NCBI GenBank assembly: GCA_026936325.1
Contig: JAPTHN010000008.1
Coordinates: 52,803,706-52,867,705 of the forward strand
From: Platynereis dumerilii
Lineage: Eukaryota > Annelida > Polychaeta > Phyllodocida > Nereididae
Length of the DNA stretch: 64,000 nucleotides
Reading direction: 5' to 3'
The notes under the pieces were generated by a model. That model saw only the letters and a program-made list of their open reading frames with translations, made no database searches and was not told the origin of the DNA. Positions 32,971 through 46,064 of this stretch are shown one piece after another; position 1 is the first letter of the stretch, and each line of letters starts with the position of its first letter. The position numbers and the translations under genes were made by a program.

Positions 32971-35900
32971 ATATATTATTATATATTATATTAAAGTATG
33001 ATGAAGTATTGATTTTAATTTAATCTTAGCCAAATTAGCCTATATTGAGTCCAATTTGCCGTGCCAAAGTTGTTTTTATGGAATTTGCTTTTCTGGACTT
33101 CATGGGAAAATTATCATATGTAACCTTCTCATATTTTGCTTTATATATTTGTCTTGCAGAATGCAAAATATTGAGGTGCTATATTTTATATGTGTGAGAA
33201 AGAGAATTTTTTTAGTAATGAGGTAACTATCATTTTTGTGCTTTTTCTTGATTTTTCACACTCGCAACTTTGTATTATAGGGGTAGGCCAATCTACAATA
33301 TTTGCAAAATTTTCACTGAAGACTTGTGGTTTCATAGGCCAAATGATCTGGAGATCTCAAATTTGCATATTTATGTTGGTAATTTGGATTTTTCTGAGAA
33401 AAGTCCCAAAGTTGAAAAATCAACAATTTTTTGACATTTGCAGCTCATAATTCAAAATTTACGCTTATTTAGGTTTCTATTCATGATTATAAGTGTTGGT
33501 TATATTATTTCAACAATTTCTAGTCATCACATAGTGAAATGAATTGAAAATTAAATAAAAATAACTCAATTTATTAAGAAGTAAGCAGCGAAAATTGAGC
33601 AATTTCACCAATAAACAGACCAGTAACATCATTCAAACTTATACACAAAATGCAATAAAATCAGAAATAATGCTACTTCTCTGTAATTCAAACACTTATG
33701 TCTTTTCATAAGAAAAACTGTTACTTCAAATTAATTTGGCATTAAACATCCTATAAACTCTGAACAGGTTAGTATATTTGGTGTGATGTCAGATTATTCA
33801 TGACTACAATTTTACATTTAACATCAATAGTACATGTTGCCAATTTTGAAGTGATGAAACACAAATTCCATTCTCACAATTACTAGAATTAGGCCAATCT
33901 GAATGTATCATTATATTTAGATGCAACGAGAAACTACAATACCAGATTGTGAAGAGACATTATTGTAAGATATGGACACATGTAAATTATAGCATCATGG
34001 ATATGCCAATTAGGACAGTCACATCACAGCCACTTAAACACATTATTCAGCAAGGAATCCAAATTTGTCTTCACCTGGCCCCCTGGTTGGGAAACACAAC
34101 TTTGATTCCATCTCTAAGCTTCTACTCTGAGAATTTTTTAATCTGGTCTGAATAACCGTCTGATGAAATATTACCCATGTTGTCGATATGCCACACATTT
34201 GGTGAAAGTCGGAATTGACAGCACTGGACCTCAAACTTTGAAATAGTTCGATTTCTAGCTGCAGTAACTAAAAGTTTCAATGACCTCTTCTGCACTGACA
34301 GGACTTCCTTGACTGCCTGTGCTTATCTTGTAGAATTTCAACCTTATACACCTGCCCGGTTACATCCAGGATTCTCCTCGAACTAATTCCCATCAATCCC
34401 AAGCCAACTTCAACAATGAACAGAGCTTGTGCTGGACTCCCATGCTTCTCAACATCATAATTATGGAGATCACTAACAATGAATGGCAACTCCATCTACA
34501 AAAATTAAGGTTGAACTGTTCAGCTGATCAGGGGTATACCAGCACAAGCAGAACGCAACCCAGCAAGGTACGAGAGAATAAAAAAAACTGGTAAATGGTC
34601 TCTCATTTCAAGTGAGCACTAGGTGGCTTCATACTTGATATCACTGGAATCCATCCTATAGATATATCAACATTATACAGTGAGTGAGGTTAATGCCAAG
34701 CAGCTGGGAAATGAGAGTGAGACTATGGCATGGATACTTGAGTTGGACACAAACCCAGAATGCAGTGAAGGTTTGGATGAGATCTCGAATGCCAATTCTT
34801 TTTTTCCAAATCAGAAAACACATTTAATTGTATGGTCATGCCAAATCAGAAAACACATTTAATTGTATGGTCCTAAGCATCAGATGTGCAGTGTTTTACT
34901 TTTGGAAATTTTGTTTGGGCTTTTGGGAAATTAGCCTGAGATGGTCCTGCATTAGTATATGTTTCTCTGGTGGTGTGCATTGATTTTGTATGCCATGAGA
35001 GACTTGACTTAGTTCAACCATTGGTGTGGTAAATTCTGAGTTGTCTGTCACAGTTTCCATGCATGTGCGTGGCACTGTGTGCCTCTTTTCAAACTGTTTG
35101 CTCCTATCTTTAGCTTTCCCTCTACCTCAAACACTTCTCTCCTCTTCTCTGTTTTGTTTCCTCTTTTGTTGCTTTGACTAGTTCTTACACACTGTCTGTG
35201 AAGAAGAAGAAATGCATGTGAAATACAGCTGTGCCTTCTGCGTTCACGACAATATCATATTCAGTCTCCAACTGCTTGTCACTTTTTCTCCTGATGTCAC
35301 AGTGGTATAGGCTCTCCTGATCATGCCCTCACTCAATTCAGTAACTTTCACTGACCATTCGTATGTCTTCTATTTCCTGTTGCTTCTGAAATAAGATTAC
35401 TTTCCATCGATGTCCCTTATTTTCTTGACAACAGACTTTTTGGGCATAATGTACAGTTTATTATCCTCAGTCCAGTGAGAATCCTTGATTCTGATTGCCT
35501 TCGACTTCGTGGTGTATGGAGTCCTTCGTGGTGTATATTCCCGTACCCTCGAAACGAGCAGGGTGTAACTGATAGTACACATTTTAGTACTAAGTCCAAT
35601 CCTTTATACCACTTCTTCTTCACCAACAACCTTCTCCTACTTCTCAGAGACTTGGTTGGTCACTCAACACAGTGTTATCATTCTGCCCAGGATAACTTGT
35701 CATAGTTGGTAATGTGCTTTAGGCCCATGTATACTTAAATTGCTTGTAAATTGAGTTCTGAACACCATTTCTGAAAACCCTATTCATGCTATTTATGGTT
35801 TTAAAATTTTTGGACATTATCCTGCAAACTAAAACAAGCACTACTTGCAACTAAACATCTCTAAACTACCAACATCCACTGTGGCAAAACTGGACGAGGG

Positions 35901-36155
35901 TAAATGAGTTAGCCTCGTCTAATTTTGTTAAAATTAATTGAAAAAACTAGGTCATCCCATTGGATCCCATGTTAAAAGAAGACGAAGGTAACTGCTTTTC
36001 CAATAATGCTGAGACGAAGGTAACTGCATCTGATGACGAGGGTATTTGCAGCTAAATTGTGTATTAAACCAATGCAATTTTACTGAGGTGACTTGTATAC
36101 AATGGAGAAATTTAATAATCACACCTGAGATGATCATTGCCCAAAAGACAAATGC

Positions 36156-37122
36156 AATTCAAACTTAATTTAGGCCTTCAAAAATAATATTCCCAATTGT
36201 GTTGCATTCCATCAACCTTTATTAGCCTACCCATTGCATAATATAAACAGGAGATATAGCTCCAAACATCCATATTCATCTGTTTGGCTCACCATTTATA
36301 GTACAAGCAATTTGCAAGGATTCAGTTTGGTATAAATTGCACACACTTTAATCTAATCCAACTAATACAGAGAGACATGCATTGTTCAAGCAGAAATCAT
36401 TGTGGAGCGCTATGTCTTGCCACTCTCACAACCATATTTAACTGTTATTTTCTTTCTTCCCTGCACTCAGGGCATATAAAAATGTAAGAGGATTTTTTAA
36501 TCTCAAAAATCAGCAAAGTGTGCATGTCTTAAGACTGACCAAGATTGGGGATATTGCAAAATAAAGATACGTATAGTAGTGCAGTAGATATGTGAAAAAA
36601 TCGTTCGTTTTGGTATAGAAGCATGAAATTTGGCAGAGATACTCTTTAGACCATTATCTTTCATTTTAGATATAGACACATCTTCAAAAATTTCTATAAC
36701 GGAAATGGCGGCCATCTTGTTCTGCCATTATCGAAAATCACATTTTTGCCTATATCTTCGGAACTATTAATGGGAATTGGGATTTTTCTTCACCTATACG
36801 TATGTTTAGATGGTCAAGCTTTCCATTTCTATCACTTAGACAGGTGAATTATATAAGCAGATTGAAGTAGACAGTATTTACTATCTCTAAAAAAAGGCTA
36901 ACATAACTGTAAACGGGATTGGCACAGCACACACTGGTCGATCATGACACAAATATTATTTAATACATAAAAGCCTTAAAACTGACCACTTCCTATGATA
37001 TTGAGCAACAAGTATGTACCCCTTTCCATCTGATACATTTATCCAGGCCATAAAAAACTGGATTGCGTCGAGATGCATATTCACATTATCAAGCTCTTCT
37101 ATAAAAAGTCTTGAACTAGGCC
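36156..37122. repeat. 967-bp segment present only in unit B
   Basis: Absent from unit A, where AAATGC is joined directly to TAAATG. AAATG stands on both sides, which could be a short target duplication or deletion microhomology. The part at 36560-36900 is an inverted match to 41600-41915 (CATGAAATTTGGC, TTTTGGTATAGAAG, GATATGTGAAAAAATCG). Confidence 0.75.
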
Positions 37123-37707
37123 TAAATGTTTATGTCACAGAACGCCCGGAACACTAACCATTTTTCACTGTGGTCATATTCCTTCATACTTTCTACAAAT
37201 ATTGTAAAAGTGACATGTTGGAACAATTGTGACATATTGATGCATCTTTATTTTTAGGTGCATTTGCTTGATACTATAGTAATGCAAAATAGAATGTGGT
37301 GGTGGTGGTTGTGTGACACTGGACAGATGTGATTTGTGTGCTTGTAGTTGTGGTTTGGTGGTGTAAGGCCTATTGATGAATTGAAAATGGCCAAAATTTC
37401 ACTTAATAAACACACTGAGTGGTTGCAAAATCACAGAAATGCTATCATTGTTTTCAGGAGATTCAAAATTCCTATGGGATGATGTATCACCATATGAATG
37501 TTGCCAGAAGTGCTTAGAATAATCTGAACCCTGGGCAAGTGCCTATCGTGAATTTTGATCAGCAACTATTCGGTCTGGCAAAGCAGGTCCAGTGGCAGTG
37601 GCTGGCATGGCCTGAAAACCACAGAGATCTTCTCACTGAAGATAATTGGAGATTGGCTGGAGGACAGTGGATGGGTGGAAGCAATTGTTTAAGCTGGGGT
37701 CATTTCT

Positions 37708-38017
37708 GGCAATTCTGTAAAGTCTGATTCACAGATTTTGACACTTTAGTAGCTTGTGTAACCATACCATTACACCTCAGCTATTTCATTGTAAAAATTC
37801 TATATATATATATATATATTGTTAAACAGGGATAAGGCCAGGTAATAGGGGTATCAGACAAGCCATCGACCAAAGCTCAAAGTGCAACAGGAGTTGAGCT
37901 ACGGCAAAATGTCATAGTGTTGGACGTACACCGTGTGAGTACGTTCGACACCATGACATTTTGCTGCACAAGCTGCTAAAGTGTCAAATCTGTAAATTGG
38001 ACCTTACGGAATTGCCC
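37708..38017. mobile_element. MITE family 1, copy 2
   Basis: The left end GGCAATTCTGTAAAGTCTGA runs to CACTTTAGTAGCTTGTG; the right end CACAAGCTGCTAAAGTGTC runs to GGAATTGCCC. Same family as 1602-1873. The interior has a (TA)n tract and a separate 61-bp hairpin (37904-37964: GCAAAATGTCATAGTGTTGG pairs with its near-complement). The tandem duplication breakpoint lies in this element's left end. Confidence 0.75.
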
Positions 38018-39830
38018 ATCTGCTGGAATTCTTATTCGAAGGCTTTCCATGGAACAAGGACAATGTATGTTCATCAGGTCAAAGTTGCTAATCTTTTCAT
38101 ATTTTATTAAAAGCCTATTCCATTTATCTATTTGAGCTTTGAATGGATGACAGTGTACTGTAATTTGATCAGTGGGTGGTTGAGTGTAGAAAGAACCATT
38201 GTCAGTTTTGGTTCTAACATACAGCATTGTGCAAAGAACTTCTTGTGCTTGAACTAGTGTGGTCCTCCTGATGTGGATACTTTATATTGTATGTTGATAG
38301 TTTTGTCAGGCTAACCCCAAGTGCTTCAGTCTTGTTCACTACAATTATGTCTGTTGTATTGGCTCTGTGTGGACAAACCAGACATGGTCACTCTTCAGGA
38401 ACGGCACCCAGAGATTTACAGGAAGTTTAAAAGACCTGCAGAGTATTTTCACCTGCCACTGTTGACCAAGCACATGAACAACACAATACTAATATGAAAG
38501 GATATGGTGGCAAAATTGGACTAAAGGAGAACTGAGACTCATTGCATCAATGGATGGTGTCTGGAGCAGAACCTAGTTGTCTTATTGCTGAATATGAGAA
38601 AGATTTGGAGATCAGAAAAGTAGGGATGTCATTATGAGCAGTCTGAAGTATTCTAAACTAGCATTGCTGCACAAATCACCAATCATATCAAGGTGTTTGA
38701 AGATATGGGCAGTTCCTTCCTTGATGAAAAAGTTCTTGTTAACGGTCGATACAAAGCTAGTAGCCCAAGAAAAAGTTGTGGATGAAGTGAGAATCTGATG
38801 CCGAAAACATTTGCAACAATATGACAGACAGAAATGTTTATTTGACATGAATTATTACAATACAAATACAGTGAATTCCATAAATGGGTGAGACATATGT
38901 CAATGAGAGGTTATTAGCAGACAAGCCAATTACTGACCCAACAAAGAAAAACAAGTTGCTGCTCTTTAGTCGACCTTCATCTAAGCTTCATTCAAAGACC
39001 AACTTCTACTCACCTAATTGAAGAGTGACTGCTCTCTTTTTTCAAGTCTATATATACAGCATGTCAAACATGTGATGGAGCTTTTAAATACTTCTAATAT
39101 ATAATATGAAAACTAAACATATCCATCATCTTCGTCTGTTCATAGTAACTTTTCGTATTGGAAAGTACACGTAGTCTGATCTGGCTAGAGGCATTCAGTC
39201 AATTTCAGTGACCTGCAATCTCAACCTTCTGATGTGGAAGATATCCTGTCTAATATATAGCTGCAATAGTCAAGATGTTGAACCTGGGATATTCAAAATA
39301 TTTGACAGGTATGCTGAACAGATTTTGTTTTGTACATAAGAAAGCAGCTTCAAACTTCTATTGGAGTAGAAGTGATCTGGGACAGATAACTACTTTCCAC
39401 ATATCATGAAAAGTAACACAAGACATAGTTGTAGTTCTGATACTCATGTCAGAGCAGATGATCACCCAAGGTGCCCTCAAACTGGTAGTAATTCTTGCAT
39501 GTGAGTGGGAACAAGACCAACCTGTTCAACTTTTTGGCAGAGAAGATAGTGAATATTGAAACAGGAAAACAAGTTTTGACCACTCTGGAGAAACAAGTGT
39601 TATCCATTAGTATTTACCTGTCACACCTTATGCTATTGTATTTACAAGGAAGCCGACCCTGAGCCGCTCCTGCATATACATTGTAAGTGAAGTAGTATGC
39701 TGTATGAAGTCTTCAAAAGTTTTTGATCAGACCAGTTGATAATGCTGAGGTAATACTGGCTAACATCTGCTGTTTATTAGCTAAGCCTTACAGAAATGTA
39801 GTTTGGTTTTGGGCAGGGCCGGCTCCAGCC
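38018..39830. other. intergenic DNA, possible decayed coding remnant
   Basis: Short open phrases such as MVTLQERHPEIYRKFKRPAE (near 38385-38445) and DPTKKNKLLLFSRPSSKLHS (near 38935-39000) look protein-like, but I cannot assign them and no splice structure is evident. No gene is claimed. Confidence 0.3.
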
Positions 39831-39849
39831 AATTATGCGCCCTAGGCAG

Positions 39850-40480
39850 CATCATGCCAATGAGCACAGAGCAAGGAGGGGGCACAGAGCAAGGAGAGGG
39901 CACAGAGCAAGGAGGGGGATGCAGAGCAAGGAGGGGGTGTTGAGCAAGAAGGGGGTGAAGAGCAAGGAAGGGGTGCAGAGCAAGGAGGGGGTACAGAAAA
40001 AGGAGGGGGCACAGACCCAGGAGGGGTACAGAGCAAGGAGGGGGCACAATTAGAGACCCTTGTCGCTCTGAACCCCTCCTTGCTCTTCACCCCCTTGTTG
40101 CTCGAAGAGCAAGGAGTGGGTGCAGAGCAAGGAGGGGGTGCAGAGCAAGGAGGGGCACAGAGCAAGGAGGGGCACAGAGCAAGGAGGGGGATGCAGAGCA
40201 AGGAGGGGGTGTCGAGTAACAAGGAGGTGAAGAGCAAGGAGAGGTGCAGAGCAACAAGGGTCTCTAATTGTTCCCCCTCCTTACTTGGTGCCCCCTCCAT
40301 GATCTGTACCCCCTCCTTGCTCTGCACCCCTTCCTTGCTCTTCACCCCCTTCTTGCTCAACACCCCCTCCTTGCTCTGCACCCCCTCCTTACTCTGTGCC
40401 CCCTCCTTGCTCTGTGCCCCCTCCTTGCTCTACACCCCCTCCTTGCTCTGCACCCCCTCCTTGCTCTTCACCTTACTCAA
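39850..40480. repeat. ~18-bp GAGCAAGGAGGGGG minisatellite with inverted blocks
   Basis: Units of GCACAGAGCAAGGAGGGG on the plus strand at 39860-40060 and 40105-40260. The complementary CCCCCTCCTTGCTCT form lies at 40065-40105 and 40290-40480. TCTCTAATTG/CAATTAGAGA marks the turning points (40045 and 40260). The array can fold into a large hairpin. Long open frames through it on both strands are artefacts. Confidence 0.93.
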
Positions 40481-42130
40481 CATGCTGGAAATATTCCTGA
40501 TTGTCATTGCAAATTGATTGTATGTTTTGATATGCATCTTATCATAGTATGGAAGGCTCTGACAGAACTGGAAATTGATGATTCATTTTTTGGCCTATAT
40601 ATCTTGTGATACCTCCCAGGAATTTTTTATTAATTTTAAACTTTTTTAAGGATTTGGTCACTTCTATATATATTGATTGTATGTTCACTTATAAAGCAAT
40701 ACAGTATTAGTGTAATTCAGGTATAATAGGCCTATCCACTCCGATATATTCTATGATTCAAATGGATCTACATGTATATTGTTAATTTCATGTATATGCG
40801 TTTTTCTTGGGAACATCAATTGATATCATGTATAGTGATTTTGCATGGTGATTATCTTGACGGTTTATAAAATTGACTGCTGCAGATAGTCCATTTTCAC
40901 ACAGCATTTTTTCCTCACCTGGGAGCATTCAACTTCTGCCTGAAGTCTCATTTATCCAAATGATTGGGATGTGTGGATGGGCAGTGTCATTCACAGGGGA
41001 ATCCCCAGAGATCTCCACCTAGAACATGCTGTAAACACTGGCCATGAAATAGACTTTGATAAAACCAAATTATTGACATGGAATCTGAGTGATTTAGAAG
41101 AAGCCATCCACATCACAACAAACAGTAGCAACTTAAATTGGGATCAAGGATGACACAACCTGAAATCACCTGATGACAGAGGTCCAACTGGAGGTTGCGG
41201 GGCCCCTTGGGTCAGCATGGTTGGGGCCTCCATCGGGAGCTACCCGCCCATTGAAATTTGTATTATAATGTTACTATCTGGGGGATGGAGCCCTAGGTAA
41301 GTCCCATAGTAATTGAGCCACTGCATGATGACCTGCAAACTATCTACTGGCAACTCATCCCACACTCACAGGGACTGGAAAGCGTCTGAGGAATCCCATC
41401 AATGGATTTTCTTGACATTTGATACCTAATTTCTTAAATTAAATGCAATATGGTTGTGTTTGAAAGAATCTCAGTGGTTGTAGATTATTTTGTTATGTCT
41501 ATTTATATAGCCTGACCCTTAAAATATGGGTATAGACACAATCACAAAGCCCCTATCTTGATTAGTTCTCCTGATTTCAAGGAAATTCAATTTTATGCTA
41601 ATGGCTGCCACAGGTCTTACAAGTGCATATAGACCATTTTTCTATACATTACTGGATAGCCAGACCATAAAAACATGGGTATAGACACGATCATAAGTTT
41701 TCTATCGTGCTTAGTTGCCATGATATAAAAGAAACTGAGTTTTCGGGTAATGGCCGAAACAAAACGGCCGCCATAGGAGTTACGGGAATTTTTGAGAATG
41801 TGTCTATATCTAAATTTTTTCTTTACATACTTAACTATCTTTGTGCAAAATTTCATGCTTCTATACCAAAATGAACGATTCGTCTGATATTTTCTACATA
41901 TCTACTGCACTATAGGTGGGAAATGCATGGATGGAGCAGATATCATGGAAGGAGACATGGGGAGTGAGAAAAGACAAGAAGGAGCGGGGAGGAGTCTAGA
42001 AATGGCGTAAGGGGGGGCATAACATGGGGTGAATACGGGGCGATCTTCAGCTTTTCCTATCTTTCCCAAGTTAATTTTTAGCCTGAGAAGGAGAGGGAAT
42101 GGACGAGAAAAGAGGGATGGAAATGGCCTT
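40481..42130. other. intergenic DNA with dispersed repeat
   Basis: No gene recognised. 41600-41915 is an inverted relative of 36560-36900 (ACCAAAATGAACGATTCG, TTTCATGCTTCTATACC). The rest is AT-rich. Confidence 0.45.
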
Positions 42131-42131
42131 G

Positions 42132-42430
42132 TAAGGGACTGTTCAGAGTTTATTACCATAGGGTGGGAGTTTTGTTGGATATTGCCATTAAAAATTCATT
42201 CCCCCAATGGTTTCATGCGGATTTTTAGTACATGTACGCATATTATGAACGATGCTGATTTTTTGTAACCCCATGCCAATTGTTTTATATGCACAGTTTG
42301 GGCAGTTGTATGCACAGATTCGCTCATTTTTGCGCCCATGTTTCATGGTGTTGTTCCTCTTTTCAAATTTCACACCCCTCCCCTACCCCAAGAAATATTT
42401 TAAAAGATTAGTACCCTTCATTGAAGCATG
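42132..42430. mobile_element. truncated copy of the GGGACCGTTCAG MITE
   Basis: GTAAGGGACTGTTCAGAGTT matches the TIR of 6348-6760. The following GGGAGTTTTGTTGGA and ATGCGGATTTTTAGTAC match its interior in inverted orientation. The far end is not clear. Confidence 0.6.
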
Positions 42431-43769
42431 TGTGAAATATATTTGTGCTGTGAAGCCATTGACCTGTAAATGTTGTCCAATTCTGAGAGTACTGTGAGGA
42501 GTTACAGCCTATGCCTTGTGCTAGGTTTTGGAGTGTGCATGCCCGTCACACATAGACATACATAGAAAGACTATAAAATTGTTCTAGAGGATAATTCATT
42601 AGTTTATAAAAGAGTCAGACCTTTGTGAAAGTTGAATGAGGATGGGTGACTAGAATACAGATTCAAATTAAGATTTGTTTATTTTCCCTTATATATATAT
42701 ATATCCATATATGTATATTATTTACTGTATTCAGTTGTCCCAATTAATTATCATATGTAGTTGGAAGGGAGACAGACATGAAGTACCTTGAGTCATTCCC
42801 CACTCCATGGACATTGAGCGCTTTATCATTAATGCAGGGTAGACTGGATGATAAATTGACTTTAGCTTAGTTTGCATCCACCTGGATTTTGGTTTTGAAC
42901 CAATGCACATGAAAATGTCTGATTTGGCCAATAGCCATTTGTATTTTTTTTTTCTCCTGGAAAACTTGCAGATCACGCAATTAAACACCCTGAAAACAAA
43001 ATAAAGTTCTGCTGACCAACTTAACAGGCTTAAAGATGCCTTTCTATCACATTTGGATAAGAATAAAAAGGGGAATTACCCTCGTCATGTTGATAGGCAT
43101 GGTCACAGTTACCCTCGTCGCACGATGCAGTTACCCTCATCATTTTCCTAGATTTGCAGATTATCTGACCATCCGTATTCCTTTGGCTATCTTATTTTAA
43201 TTTATACGATGATCCCATCTCAAGTTAAAGTCCAGAATGACGCCAATGATTATTTTTTATTAACAAAATCAATTTCTTCTCCATTTTATGTTTCAAAGGT
43301 GGGGCACACATGTTAAGGCCTTATGACTTAAATAAGATGAAGGGGGTTTTCTCAACATTACAGCCTTTCACTTTGATAAAGAAAAAAATGAGGACCAGTT
43401 CACTGTTAAAAATGCACTTCGTGACTCATGATAGCTGATGAAGACTTAGTGTCATCTTCTCTACTTTCAACGTGGGAAACATAGAGGCAGTTTGATAATT
43501 GTCATGATCAAGAGAAGGCCATTTGTCTTGTCATAACTGATTTTGGATTGAAAATCAGAAGCATAATCCTTTCGTTTGGCTGTCACCAACAAGAGGGATA
43601 AATCTCCTTAAATCAAATTAACATTGAAAGTATTGGGTATACGATCATGACAAATCGTCAGTATGATGACACATGAAGTGCCATTTTCACAGTGCAACAG
43701 TACACTCTTTTTCGGTATCAAAGTGATAGGCTATAAGAGACAGTCTACTAGCGTTCAGCAAAGTAACTA
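42431..43769. other. intergenic DNA, no gene recognised
   Basis: AT-rich. Three TTACCCTC(G/A)TC phrases near 43076-43145 recall the GACGAGGGTAA words of the duplicated units. A short TA microsatellite lies near 42695. Confidence 0.4.
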
Positions 43770-44619
43770 AACTCAGCAACATTAAAAATGCACACTTTTA
43801 AAAAGGCTCAAAATAGTACTTCCTTCAGATCTCTAAGTGCAGTACTTTTGTGTCAAATTAAATCGTCGTGGCCACTGTCGAAAATGGAAGTCACAAACTG
43901 CTCTTCAACACAAAACGCACCATTGGAAATATTGGTTTTTTTGGCATACTGGATGGGATTAATCTTATGAAATTTTCACATAACATGCACAAGACTTCCA
44001 AAAGAGGTCCCCCGGAAGTTTTTGAAAAAAAGGCAATGATAAAGCAGATTTTGAATTAAAAACTCAAAAATTTACGAGTTCGCATCTTCAAATGAAGCAT
44101 GAGAACCAGAACTGTTAAATAATGGGGGTTTTATGCATGCACAGGGTAGAAACACACACACAGACAATCATTCCATTTCAATTGTCTCAAAAATCTGAAT
44201 AAAACACCATTTTTTAAGGTTTTGACAAAAGGCTCCAGTAGGGGGCGTGTCAGCATTGACACTTAATTTTTATTAAATTCATCCTCTTTAATTGTGGTTG
44301 GGTCAAGTATCCCCTTTCCCTGACTCATCAAGCAAGGAAAATTATAAACTTTCCTGGTTTATCAAAAAAGTTTGTGGAAAGAACAGCTAAGTTGTTGAAA
44401 TTAATGATCAGAGGAAATTGATATTTTGTGACTTCCATTTTCGACAGTGACTACGACGATTTAATTTGACACAAAAGTATTGCACTTAGAGATTCGAAAT
44501 TTTTTTTGAATGTACCTAATGGAAACTTCTAGAAGCGTGTAGATTTTCATCTTGATATCTTTAGAGGAAGTACTATTTTGAGCCTTTTTAAAAGTGTGCG
44601 TTTTTAATGTTGCTGAGTT
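43770..44619. mobile_element. 850-bp inverted-repeat element, TA-flanked
   Basis: The left arm starts AACTCAGCAACATTAAAAAT and contains TTTTAAAAAGGCTCAAAATA and GTCGAAAATGGAAGTCACAA. The right arm (44425-44619) is the diverged reverse complement, with a ~60-bp insertion. TA on both sides (43768-43769 and 44620-44621) fits a mariner-like target. No transposase. Confidence 0.75.
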
Positions 44620-44679
44620 TATCTTATTAAGTTCCACATAGATTTGTTCTGATATTTCTTGAACTGACTTTCTAGTCAC

Positions 44680-45120
44680 AAATATACATTTGTGTCATCT
44701 GCAAAGATAATTGGCAGTATTTTGTTAGATATATTTACAATATCATTAATAAAACAAAAAGAGTAAAGGTCAAAGACTGGAAACCCTGATAGAACCCACA
44801 ATTAATTTAATTGTATGCCTGCTAGAGTCAGTTAAGTTAAAAGAAACATTGTTCTCTTTTGGACAGATAGTTGTTGTCCCGGCCATAACTTAGCTACACC
44901 TCTAATACCATTTTTGTACAGTTTGCCAAGTAATATGTCATGTATCACAGTGTCGTACGCTTTTTTGAATTACAGCCCTCCACTATCTATGGCAGACAAT
45001 ATATTATCAAGCAGCGTAAGAAGTGCGATATAGGATCAGTCTGTGACCTTTTAGGAATCCAAACTGATATCTATAGAGAAGATGATTGTCGTTAATGGAA
45101 GATATTATTCTGTTGAACAT
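44680..45120 (-). mobile_element. decayed CR1/Jockey-type LINE reverse transcriptase
   Basis: Read on the minus strand in several frames: YQFGFLKGH, then LDNILSAIDSGG, FKKAYDTVIHDILLGKL, YKNGIRGVAKLWPGQQL, and further down FINDIVNISNKILPIIFADD. These are the QFGFRKGHST, K-AFDTV-H-ILL-KL, GIRG and F-ADD palm motifs of the RT, in order. At least two frame changes are present. Its right end abuts the TA-flanked element. Confidence 0.75.
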
Positions 45121-46064
45121 CTGTCCTTTCTCTTAAAAAGTTACAAATTAAGTTATATAATTAAGTATTGCAAACAATTAAGATATATGTATTTATGTAT
45201 ATAAATATTGGTCCATTCAACACCTCAAAGCAAAAATTATATGAATTTGGAGAAAATCTTGACAACTCAGTCGATAATGGAAATACTGAAAAAATACAGT
45301 CTGAGACCAGACTGTTTCCTTCCCCCCCCCATCATAAGGTTCCATCATTTTGGGTGCTCTTGACACAGAAGGGAAGTCCAATGAGAAGAGGAAGAAGCCC
45401 CCTCATATTATTGCGCGAGCTGTGTGAGCAGTCTGATTGATTTCAGCATGAATTAGAATCATAGTGGGGGAGATAGAAAGTGATAATAAAGAATGACTTA
45501 ATTACTACACACTCTGTATATCCCTACCTTCAAAATGCCAATTTCTTGTGGGAACAGTCTACTCTGAGGTATAGAAGTTGGGACTATTTGCCTGGGTGTA
45601 ATAATAAAAACCCTCAGTGGCAGTTAAATGTTTGAATCCTGGCAGATTATAGGTGTCGCCACTTGTGGCATGTTTGACAAGGGTGACTCTGCACAGCCTT
45701 TATTCAAAACCCTTCCTGCTATTTATGTGAAAGAATTATAAGTACTGGGCTTATATCAAATTGGAAATTTCATGGTGATACACCATTGCTATCAGCTACT
45801 CCAGCTGTAAAACATCATAGGACCTCTCTATTGTAGATTGAAAATTGCCCACACGTTCAGGAATCCATGTATTCTGTCAAGACAGTATGCCAGCTGACCA
45901 TGAAATGTTCATGTGTCTGGCTTTTACTGCCTGATTAAGTCCTCTTGGACAATTGTGTAGTCATTTTCCTCAGTGATATGTCAGTCTATTTGTTTTCCAA
46001 ATCAGGCTGTCCCTCCACCGATGGTGGCGGCTTAATATCCAGAGGGAATGGTACAGTCTGGAAA
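45121..46064. other. intergenic DNA, no gene recognised
   Basis: No motif-bearing ORF. A short poly-C tract near 45325. Confidence 0.4.

Larger units (their letters stand above)
31506..37735. repeat. tandem segmental duplication, unit B (6.2 kb)
   Basis: Matches 26334-31505 head to tail. Differences: inverted LINE 3' segment (32475-32725), a ~70-bp internal duplication there (32570-32690), and 967 bp present only here (36156-37122). The junction shows microhomology AGA(CC). Confidence 0.9.

Noticed and set aside
39835-40609. Long frames with RARRGH or LLALHPLLALHP repeats
   Set aside because: They come from an 18-bp minisatellite that is open in several frames on both strands.
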